Assembly (NCBI GenBank): GCA_030652345.1
Contig: JAUSAU010000065.1
Coordinates: 1 to 11,086, forward strand
Direction: 5' to 3'
DNA: 11,086 bases
DNA from: Coriobacteriia bacterium
Lineage (GTDB): Bacteria; Actinomycetota; Coriobacteriia; Anaerosomatales; PALSA-660
A model generated the notes under the pieces. It was not told the origin of the DNA. It made no database searches and saw only the letters and a program-made list of their open reading frames with translations. This document shows, piece after piece, positions 1 to 5,369 of this stretch (its first letter is position 1; each line of letters starts with the position of its first letter). Position numbers and translations under genes: made by a program.

Positions 1-1
1 C

Positions 2-613
2 TTCGTCTCGGCGGACGGCCTCGAGCGTCTGATGATCGGCACCGTTGAGGCACTCCTGCGTTTCCACGATGCCCATCCGAAGTCCACGGGGCTGGCGGCC
101 GGCGCGCTGCGCGACCAGGTGGATCGCCGGGTCCCGCCCAAGGTGTTCGACGCCGTGCTCGCGTCGGCCGCCGAGCGTGGGCTCGTCCGCCTCGTCGGGG
201 GGGAAGTGCGCCATCCGCAGGCCGCCGCCGCGGCGCTCGCGGAGGAGGACGCCGCTCTCGAGGCGCTGCTGCCGGTACTGCGGACGCAGGGGCTCGCCAC
301 CGGCACGGTCGCCGAGGTCGCAGGTGTGGCCGGAGTCGATGTGGCCGTCGCACGGAAGGCGCTGACCAAACTCGTCGCCGCCGGGCGCGTCGTCCGCCTC
401 GGACCGGACATGCACTTCTCCGCGGAGGCGGTGGAGGGAGCTCGGGCGCGCATCGCCGACTATCTGGCCGTGCATCCGTCGATGCTCGCCAGTGACGCCC
501 GCGACATACTCGGCACCAGCCGCAAGTACGTGGTGCCGCTCCTGGAGTACTTCGATGCTCAGGGCGTCACGAAGCGCGAAGGTGACGTCCGCACGCTGCG
601 TACCGGCCGCTGA
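2..613 (+). CDS. selB: Selenocysteine-specific elongation factor SelB, C-terminal part (5' end outside window)
   Basis: SelB is the GTPase that delivers Sec-tRNA(Sec) to UGA codons. Its C-terminal winged-helix domains bind the SECIS hairpin of the mRNA. The frame is open from base 2, and the 203 residues seen have no GTPase domain, so this is the 3' end of a longer gene; the ATG at 32 is internal. Several helix-turn-helix-like segments follow one another. The last carries ARDILGTSRKYVVPLLEYFD followed by GVTKREGDVR, which closely matches the final RNA-binding winged helix of bacterial SelB. The TGA stop at 611-613 is followed 31 bases later by the end of a convergent histidine kinase gene. 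The tRNA-Sec gene lies about 6.5 kb downstream on the same strand, which supports the assignment. Confidence is high for the family; the missing N-terminus cannot be judged. Confidence 0.9.
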   Translation, partial: FVSADGLERLMIGTVEALLRFHDAHPKSTGLAAGALRDQVDRRVPPKVFDAVLASAAERGLVRLVGGEVRHPQAAAAALAEEDAALEALLPVLRTQGLATGTVAEVAGVAGVDVAVARKALTKLVAAGRVVRLGPDMHFSAEAVEGARARIADYLAVHPSMLASDARDILGTSRKYVVPLLEYFDAQGVTKREGDVRTLRTGR

Positions 614-644
614 CGGGGGCCTCGCCGGCCTCAGAGCACGCGGC

Positions 645-2036
645 CTAGCGCGGCTCCGGGGTCCTGGGCAGCTCGATGATGAAGAGTGCGCCGCTGCGCC
701 CCGGTCGGTTCGCCGCTGCGATGGTGCCGCCGTGCAGCTCGACGAGCCGCTTGGTGATGGCGAGGCCGAGTCCGGAGCCTCCTCCGTCGCCCGCCCGCGG
801 GCCTTGCGCCCGGTAGAACCGGTCGAATATCCGAGGCAGGTCCTGCGTGCGGATCCCCGTGCCGTCGTCCTCGACCGAGATCCTCACGGCCCCGGCGTCG
901 CCGGTCGCGGAGACGCGGACACTGCCGCCGAGAGTGGTGTGTGCGACCGCGTTGCCGACGAGATTGAGCAGCGCCTGCATGAGCTGGTCGGGATCGCCCG
1001 AGACCCAGAGGCCCGAGGCGCTCTCGACGGTGATCACGCGGTCACCCAGGCCTCGGCCGCGTGCCGCAGCTTCCTGCACCAGTGTCGCGACCTCGAGCGG
1101 CTGATGCGGGAGCGCTCCACTGGTCTCGAGTCGGGCGAGCGAGAGCAGGTCGTCCACCAGCCTGCCCATGCGTGCGACCTCGTCGGCGATCAGATCGAGC
1201 TCCTCGCTGCGTTCTGTCTCGCTCATCTCGGCGTCGCGCAGCAGCTCGGCATGCCCGGAGACGACCGCGAGGGGCGTGCGCAGTTCATGCGAGGCGTCCG
1301 CGATGAATCGTCGCTGCTCACCGAAGGAGATCTCGAGCCTGTCGAGCATCGCGTTGATCGAGGCGACCATCCTGCCCACCTCGTCGTTCGGGCCGCCGTA
1401 GCTGATGCGTTCGGTGAGCGAGGACTGCGTCACGCGGGACGCCGTCGCTGCTGCGCGGGTGAGCGGTGTCAGCGACGCGCGGGCCGCCCACACGGCCACG
1501 AGCGCACCCACGAGCGTGACGGCGAAGCCGGCGACCGCCAGGGTCAGAAGGAGTTGCGTCCCGAGCGCACGCGTCTCGGCCGTGGGGAGCGCCGCTTCGA
1601 ACACGGCGAGCACCGTCCCATCAGTGCCCGTGATCGGGACGGTGGCGGCCCGGTAATCGAGCCCCTTGTAGGCCAGGTCGATGAACGTCCGGCGCGCACT
1701 CGTGGTCCTGAGCGCGGTCCGGTTCGTCGTCGCGTCCTCGAGCCGCAGATCGGTGTTGGATTGTATGCGCCCATCGGAGAAGCGCACGATCAGGATCGGG
1801 TGGACCGTCGAGAAGGACTGTGAGCGGGCCTCGAGGTACGTCCGTGTGGCCGCGCGCAAGTCGACGTCGTCCGCATCCTGCTTGAGCGCGGCCGAGTACG
1901 CCTCCGCCTCGCGCAGGAGCGCACGGTCGAGGTCGCCGTTGAGCCGGTCGGCGACCCGCCAGTAAGCGGCGACCGAGAGGACAAGGACCCCGAGCGCCAG
2001 CACCGCGGTCACTGCGACCGCGACGCGAGCGCTCAT
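645..2036 (-). CDS. Membrane sensor histidine kinase (HAMP-HisKA-HATPase)
   Basis: This is the sensor kinase of a two-component system. It autophosphorylates on His and passes the phosphate to the response regulator encoded just upstream. Numbered from the ATG at 2034-2036 (463 aa), TM1 is at about 4-25, an extracytoplasmic domain at about 27-157, TM2 at about 159-184 and HAMP at about 185-237. The H-box FIADASHELRTPL carries His250. The N-box is LNLVGNAVAHT (about 357-367), the G1 box DDGTGI (about 390-395) and the G2 box GSGLGL (about 420-425), so all catalytic boxes are present. A GTG at 2075 in the same frame would add 13 residues and overlap the regulator gene by 29 bases. I prefer the ATG, 10 bases after the regulator stop, because TM1 then starts close to the N-terminus; neither start has a strong SD. 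The extracytoplasmic domain matches nothing I can name, so the signal is unknown. Confidence 0.93.
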   Translation of the reverse strand: MSARVAVAVTAVLALGVLVLSVAAYWRVADRLNGDLDRALLREAEAYSAALKQDADDVDLRAATRTYLEARSQSFSTVHPILIVRFSDGRIQSNTDLRLEDATTNRTALRTTSARRTFIDLAYKGLDYRAATVPITGTDGTVLAVFEAALPTAETRALGTQLLLTLAVAGFAVTLVGALVAVWAARASLTPLTRAAATASRVTQSSLTERISYGGPNDEVGRMVASINAMLDRLEISFGEQRRFIADASHELRTPLAVVSGHAELLRDAEMSETERSEELDLIADEVARMGRLVDDLLSLARLETSGALPHQPLEVATLVQEAAARGRGLGDRVITVESASGLWVSGDPDQLMQALLNLVGNAVAHTTLGGSVRVSATGDAGAVRISVEDDGTGIRTQDLPRIFDRFYRAQGPRAGDGGGSGLGLAITKRLVELHGGTIAAANRPGRSGALFIIELPRTPEPR

Positions 2037-2046
2037 GGAGATCCGG

Positions 2047-2712
2047 TCACGCGGGAACACGGTATCCTGCTCCACGCACGGTCTCGATCACCGAAGGTTC
2101 TCCGGGGAGATCGAGCTTGCGGCGCAGGTAGCCGATGTAGACGTCCACGACATTGCTGCCGGTGTCGAAGTCGAAACCCCACACGGCGTCGAGGATCTGC
2201 TGGCGGGTGAGTACCTGACCCGCATGGCGCATCAGATACGCGAGCAGGGCGAACTCACGTGAAGGCAGGTCGGCGACAGTCTCGCCGTTGCGGGCGACCC
2301 TGGTCCGCGTGTCCAGCTCCAGCGCGCCGGCGGTCACGACGCGGGATGCTGCCTGGCCGTGGCGCGCATTCGCACGCACGCGCGCGGAGAGCTCACGCAT
2401 GGCGAACGGCTTGGTCAGGTAGTCGTCCGCGCCCAGGTCGAGGAGCTCGACCTTGTCGTCGACCTCGCCAAGCGCGGAGAGGATCACGACGGGGAGGTCG
2501 GGTCGGGCGGCACGCACGGCCTTGAGCACGTCGGATCCGTGCCCGTCGGGCAGCATGAGGTCGAGCAGGACGAGGTCGTACTCCCGGTCGACGCCGAGGT
2601 GCGCGCCCTCAAGAGCGCTGGCCGTCCGCTCGACGGCGTGTCCCTCGGCCTGGAGCCCCTTGGTGATGAACGATGCGATGCGGTCCTCGTCTTCGACGAG
2701 CAGGATCCTCAC
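2047..2712 (-). CDS. OmpR/PhoB-family response regulator
   Basis: This is a DNA-binding response regulator of 221 aa, the usual length for the family. The receiver domain spans about 1-115: acidic pocket E7, D8 and E9, phosphoacceptor D51 in VLLDLMLPDGHG, switch residue S79 and K101 in TKPF. The C-terminal winged helix (about 125-221) ends with the recognition-helix and wing signature VVDVYIGYLRRKLD and IETVRGAGYRV. Translation starts at a GTG (2710-2712) with an AAGGGA-type SD about 8 bases upstream. It lies 45 bases after the small membrane-protein gene and directly before its kinase, consistent with one operon. Proteins of this family bind direct repeats about 11 bp apart. Three such TGAGA-type sites occur in this window, at 3327-3366, 4133-4159 and 6998-7024, and are proposed here as its targets. 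Confidence 0.95.
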   Translation of the reverse strand: MRILLVEDEDRIASFITKGLQAEGHAVERTASALEGAHLGVDREYDLVLLDLMLPDGHGSDVLKAVRAARPDLPVVILSALGEVDDKVELLDLGADDYLTKPFAMRELSARVRANARHGQAASRVVTAGALELDTRTRVARNGETVADLPSREFALLAYLMRHAGQVLTRQQILDAVWGFDFDTGSNVVDVYIGYLRRKLDLPGEPSVIETVRGAGYRVPA

Positions 2713-2757
2713 GATCGGCGTCCCTTCGGCTCGTGACCCGCGGTGACCGGGTGACGC

Positions 2758-3225
2758 TCAGTCGCTCTTGGAGTCCTTGGTACCCGGATCCTTGTCGCTC
2801 TCACTGTCGCTGTCGTCGCTCTCACGCGGTTCCGGAACGATCACCTCGCGGTCCTCCTCATCTTCGGACCCGTGCTTGGGCTCGACCGACGGGGGTTTCG
2901 GGGGCGTGGGCGGCTTCTGCATGGAGCCCGACGAGGGCTTTGCCGGGGCGGATGGGTGGCCCGCGGCCGAGGAGCCGGACGGGTGGGCGGTCGACGCCGA
3001 GGAGGTCGCGCCCCCGGGCGGCGTCGGGATGGCGACCGTGCCGGGCGTACCCAGGGAGCGGTTGGTGGTCACGCTCGGCAGGTCCTCGTCGTGCGGTGTC
3101 TCCCGGGGGACGTGCGACATCGCGAACGCACCGGCGGCGACGACGAGCAGCGCGAGAGCAGCGGCCACTGCGGCGGTCACCGCGTGGCGCATGATCTGGG
3201 TGCTGCTGCGATCGGCGTTGGGCAA
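2758..3225 (-). CDS. Small membrane-anchored Pro/Ser/Asp-rich protein, first gene of the two-component operon
   Basis: No family recognised. The chosen start is the TTG at 3223-3225, because a perfect GGAGG (complement at 3231-3235) stands 5 bases before it. This gives 155 aa: a short polar N-terminus, one hydrophobic segment at about residues 16-36 (TAAVAAALALLVVAAGAFAM), then a low-complexity extracytoplasmic tail. The tail runs from Thr/Pro/Ser-rich (PTPPGG, SSASTAHPSGSS, PPTPPKPPS) to strongly acidic (EDEEDRE, ESDDSDSESDKD). A GTG at 3297 would extend the protein by 24 residues but lacks comparable SD support. An ATG at 3192 would begin just before the hydrophobic segment and has no SD. 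The tail could be a flexible envelope linker, an ion-binding segment or a partner of the kinase's outer domain; these are guesses. The real frame is supported by the SD, the TM segment and the close spacing to the regulator gene. Confidence 0.7.
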   Translation of the reverse strand: MPNADRSSTQIMRHAVTAAVAAALALLVVAAGAFAMSHVPRETPHDEDLPSVTTNRSLGTPGTVAIPTPPGGATSSASTAHPSGSSAAGHPSAPAKPSSGSMQKPPTPPKPPSVEPKHGSEDEEDREVIVPEPRESDDSDSESDKDPGTKDSKSD

Positions 3226-3271
3226 CGGATCCTCCGGTGACGACTGACCGTACGTATGGTACACCGCCGAC

Positions 3272-3299
3272 GGTATACGCTTCTGTGCGATCGACACAA
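3272..3299 (-). promoter_or_regulatory. Candidate sigma70-type promoter for the two-component operon
   Basis: On the minus strand TTGTGT (complement 3294-3299) and TATACC (complement 3272-3277) are separated by 16 bases, each matching its consensus at about four of six positions. It would start transcription about 40 bases before the TTG start codon of the small membrane protein. The operator-like palindrome at 3327-3366 lies about 30 bases upstream. A second -10-like GATACT (complement 3301-3306) is an alternative. Confidence 0.35.
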
Positions 3300-3326
3300 C
3301 AGTATCGGACGCTCACGTGATTCGGG

Positions 3327-3366
3327 GATGAGAGCCGCGTGAGAGTTCTCTCACACGGCTCTCATC
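3327..3366. promoter_or_regulatory. Operator-like site A: 19-bp inverted repeat made of 11-bp-spaced TGAGA half-sites
   Basis: Two 19-base arms (3327-3345 and 3348-3366) are complementary except at one position and flank a central TT. Within them TGAGA occurs at 3329 and 3340, and TCTCA at 3349 and 3360. Half-sites on each strand are thus exactly 11 bp apart, and the inner pair has 9 bp start to start. The site lies upstream of the minus-strand two-component operon. It could also fold as a hairpin in RNA reading through from the 3421-4056 gene, but no T-run follows. The shared half-site spacing with sites B and C favours protein binding. Confidence 0.65.
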
Positions 3367-3386
3367 GATACGAAGACAGCGGCGCC

Positions 3387-3406
3387 CGCCGACTACGTGG
3401 TCGGCG
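3387..3406 (-). terminator. Possible terminator hairpin after the Asp/Cys-rich gene
   Basis: Perfect 7-bp arms (3387-3393 and 3400-3406) flank a 6-base loop, 15 bases past the stop codon of the minus-strand gene. No clear T-run follows, so intrinsic termination is uncertain. Confidence 0.4.
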
Positions 3407-3420
3407 TCACGTCACGCTGC

Positions 3421-4056
3421 TCAGTCGTCGGTATCGGTGCAGTCGTCCGAGTCGGCCACCGTGCCGCCGCCCGTTGCGGCGGGCGCATGCTCTGCGGAAG
3501 CCGAGCCGGTACGGCGAGCCGACGAACGGGTGCGCGTGCCGTGATCCGACGAGCGGGCCGACGTGCGCGTGGTGGCGTCGTGGGAGCCCTCGTGGTCGTC
3601 TGACTCCGTCGCGTCAGCGGCCTGATCGGCTGCCCGTTCGGCGGCCTCATGGGCGGCCTCGGACACACGTTCGCTGGCGTCGTCAGCATCCTCGGTCTCG
3701 ATCGTGTCGGAGCAGTCGTCCGACTCGATCGCATCCGGCGTGTCGGTGCAGTCGTCGATGCACGGCGTGCCGACGGTGTCGGTGCAGTCGTCCGAGTCGA
3801 TCGCACCCGGCGTATCGGTGCAGTCGTCCGAGTCGGCCACCGTGCCGCCGCCGCCCGGCGTCACGGGAGGTGCATACGTGTGACAGCCCGCTGTGGTGCA
3901 GTCGCCGGGCGCATGGTTCGGCGGTGCGACCGCTCCCTCAGGGATGACGGGTGCGGCGGCTGCAGCGACCGCAACGGATGCGAAGACTGCGGCTGCAGCG
4001 ACGAGTAGTGCGAACGTCCCCCATTTGCAGGCCGGACGAGCGAAGAATTCGCGCAT
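3421..4056 (-). CDS. Exported Asp/Cys-rich repeat protein with a CX4CH motif
   Basis: No family recognised. The protein has 211 aa from an ATG with a strong SD (GGAGGAAGGAA) just upstream. A hydrophobic segment at about 14-35 ends in Ala-rich residues before PVIPEG. This looks like a signal peptide, cleaved near residue 35, or a membrane anchor. Then comes GDCTTAGCHTY: C53-x4-C58-H59, a non-standard haem-binding pattern known from some class III multihaem cytochromes. Residues 75-118 hold four units of the type DSDDCTDT, with Cys79, 91, 103 and 115 exactly 12 residues apart. A fifth copy (C206) lies at the C-terminus after a His/Ser/Arg-rich spacer. GGGTVADSDDCTDT occurs twice. The acidic Cys repeats suggest metal binding or disulphide cross-linking, which is inference. 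The gene stands alone between the cytochrome pair and the two-component operon, with operator-like site B 77-103 bases upstream of its start. Confidence 0.75.
   Translation of the reverse strand: MREFFARPACKWGTFALLVAAAAVFASVAVAAAAAPVIPEGAVAPPNHAPGDCTTAGCHTYAPPVTPGGGGTVADSDDCTDTPGAIDSDDCTDTVGTPCIDDCTDTPDAIESDDCSDTIETEDADDASERVSEAAHEAAERAADQAADATESDDHEGSHDATTRTSARSSDHGTRTRSSARRTGSASAEHAPAATGGGTVADSDDCTDTDD
3431..3471. repeat. 41-bp exact direct repeat, copy 1
   Basis: Identical over 41 bases to 3812-3852. Both copies encode the GGTVADSDDCTDT segment of the Asp/Cys-rich protein; this one is its C-terminal copy. Confidence 0.85.
3703..3834 (-). repeat. Four tandem 36-nt coding repeats (12-residue DSDDCTDT units)
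   Basis: This stretch encodes residues 75-118 of the Asp/Cys-rich protein. Cysteine codons recur every 36 bases (C79, C91, C103, C115) within variants of (D/E)SDDC(T/S)DT; the third unit reads CIDDCTDT. Confidence 0.8.
3812..3852. repeat. 41-bp exact direct repeat, copy 2
   Basis: This partner of 3431-3471 lies 381 bases away in the same gene and orientation. It overlaps the start of the 36-nt repeat array, so it looks like an internal duplication of the first unit. Confidence 0.85.
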
Positions 4057-4132
4057 CAGTGGTTCCTTCCTCCGTGGGTGCCGCGGTCAACGCGGCTCAC
4101 CAGGAGTCTCGGCGTGCCGCCTAAGGAGTACA

Positions 4133-4159
4133 TGAGACCGAGATGAGAAGACTCTCATC
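4133..4159. promoter_or_regulatory. Operator-like site B upstream of the Asp/Cys-rich gene
   Basis: TGAGA occurs at 4133 and 4144, exactly 11 bp apart. TCTCA follows at 4153 with the same 9-bp offset as the centre of site A; GATGAGA (4142-4148) and TCTCATC (4153-4159) are perfect inverted arms. A weaker half-site TAAGG lies 11 bp to the promoter side (4122), and a -10-like GAGACT (complement 4105-4110) is 22 bases from the 4133 half-site. The start codon is at 4056. Confidence 0.6.
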
Positions 4160-4182
4160 GCTGTGACCTGCGCGAATAGGGG

Positions 4183-4210
4183 CCCGGCGCGAGAGTGATC
4201 TCGCGCCGGG
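4183..4210. terminator. Strong hairpin after the cytochrome pair
   Basis: Perfect 12-bp GC-rich arms (4183-4194 and 4199-4210) enclose a GTGA tetraloop, 71 bases past the stop of the 12-haem cytochrome gene. It sits between that gene and operator-like site B, as expected for a transcription terminator. On the minus strand it is followed by CCCTATTC rather than a strong T-run. Confidence 0.65.
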
Positions 4211-4280
4211 GACCGTGCGTCCTCGATGTACTGCCACGCGTCCGTCCGGTCTGTCGACCCCCGTCACGCGGCTTTCGGGA

Positions 4281-5369
4281 TCAGTCTCCGCGCGGAGGCC
4301 TGCCACCGTGGCACGTGCAGCTCGCTGTCGTGTAGTTGCGGGGGTGGCACTTCACGCAGGGGAAACTGCGGTAGCTGTGCTCTCCGGTACCGCCGGGGTG
4401 GCTGAAGTGCGCTCGGGCGAACGGGACGCGTGGCGTATGGCAGCCCGCGCAGGCTGTCCCGTAGTGCCTCGCCGGGGCCTTGTGGCAGCTCCCGCAGTTC
4501 TTGGCGGTGGGATGCGCGAACGCCCAGGTCTTGCTTCCGCCGCGGTGACACGTGGTGCAGGGTGCTGTCGTCGCGCGGTGTTTCGCAGGCTTCTTGTGGC
4601 ACGACCCGCAGTCCGCGTTCGACACCGGGTGGACGAACACGAACCGGCTTCCCGGCTTGTGACACTCGGAGCACTGGCCCTTGGGCTCGTGGGGCGCCTG
4701 ATGACAGGTCGTACATTTCATCTTCGCCTGGTCGTGGCACTTCTGGCACACGACCACCATGTGGCCGGGCGCCGCGGAGGGCTTCACGCCGGTCGGGACC
4801 GGGGGCGGGCCCGCTCCCTCCTTCAGGATGCCGGCGACACGCAACGAGTCGAGCGAGACCTCATGGCCGGTGATCGCATGACAGTCCTGACAGCGTGCCT
4901 TCTTCTGGTGAAGCGCGTGCGAGAAGCGAGAGCCGATCTTCTTCTCCACCCTGGGATGACATTGGATACAGCGCCCGTTCGGGACCTCGACCGTGTAGTT
5001 CGGGTAGCGCTTGTCGGCCGTGAAATGGTCCCAGACCTCTTTCAGGGCGATCGGCTTGTGGGCGAGGTGCGCGATGACACCGGGGTCGACGTGGCAGTCG
5101 ACGCACTGCGCCTTCCCGACATGTCCGCTCGCCTGCCAGGCCGAGTAGTACGGCGTCATCTCATGGCAGGTCGGACAGAACTCGGAGCGTTCCGTATAGA
5201 CGAGCGAACCCGCCGTGGCCGCCAGCACGACGATCGCCAGGCCGCCCCAGAGCAGCCAGCGCAGGAGGCGTCGTCTCGGATCCTGTCGAGCGTTCTCGGG
5301 CGACGAACGGCGCCCACTGAGGGGCGCCGTATCGGGGGCTTGATCGTTGAAGGCGTGCTTGTCAGTCAC
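4281..5369 (-). CDS. Membrane-anchored NapC/NirT-like multihaem cytochrome c, 12 CXXCH motifs
   Basis: The protein has 362 aa from a GTG (5367-5369) that overlaps the upstream cytochrome gene's stop by 8 bases. An AGGAAGG SD lies 7 bases upstream, so translation is probably coupled. A polar 37-residue cytoplasmic N-terminus precedes one TM segment (about 38-58). The head then resembles NapC/NrfH quinol dehydrogenases: FCPTCHEM (65), CVDCH (89), CIQCH (134) and CQDCH (160). Further CXXCH sites start at 208, 219, 233, 254, 271, 292, 307 and 338, giving 12 in all. The tail 254-311 is two two-haem modules with extra His residues (KHRA, RHYG, FSH) placed as likely distal ligands. The end is FPCVKCHPRNY followed by CTCH (351-354), a CXCH lacking one spacer residue, shared with the upstream paralogue. 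The likely role is to take electrons from membrane quinol to outer acceptors. Substrate and partners are unknown. Confidence 0.92.
   Translation of the reverse strand: MTDKHAFNDQAPDTAPLSGRRSSPENARQDPRRRLLRWLLWGGLAIVVLAATAGSLVYTERSEFCPTCHEMTPYYSAWQASGHVGKAQCVDCHVDPGVIAHLAHKPIALKEVWDHFTADKRYPNYTVEVPNGRCIQCHPRVEKKIGSRFSHALHQKKARCQDCHAITGHEVSLDSLRVAGILKEGAGPPPVPTGVKPSAAPGHMVVVCQKCHDQAKMKCTTCHQAPHEPKGQCSECHKPGSRFVFVHPVSNADCGSCHKKPAKHRATTAPCTTCHRGGSKTWAFAHPTAKNCGSCHKAPARHYGTACAGCHTPRVPFARAHFSHPGGTGEHSYRSFPCVKCHPRNYTTASCTCHGGRPPRGD

Noticed and set aside
614..644. Terminator between selB and the kinase gene
   Set aside because: Only short GGCC or CCGGC arms with a long loop can pair and no T-run is present, so it is too weak to call.
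492..1823. Long + strand open frame opposite the histidine kinase
   Set aside because: It lies antisense to a kinase with all catalytic boxes. Its translation is Arg/Gly/Ala-rich without a domain, typical of shadow frames in GC-rich DNA.
3703..3834. CRISPR-like array
   Set aside because: The 36-nt repeats are contiguous, in frame and coding, with no spacers or cas genes.
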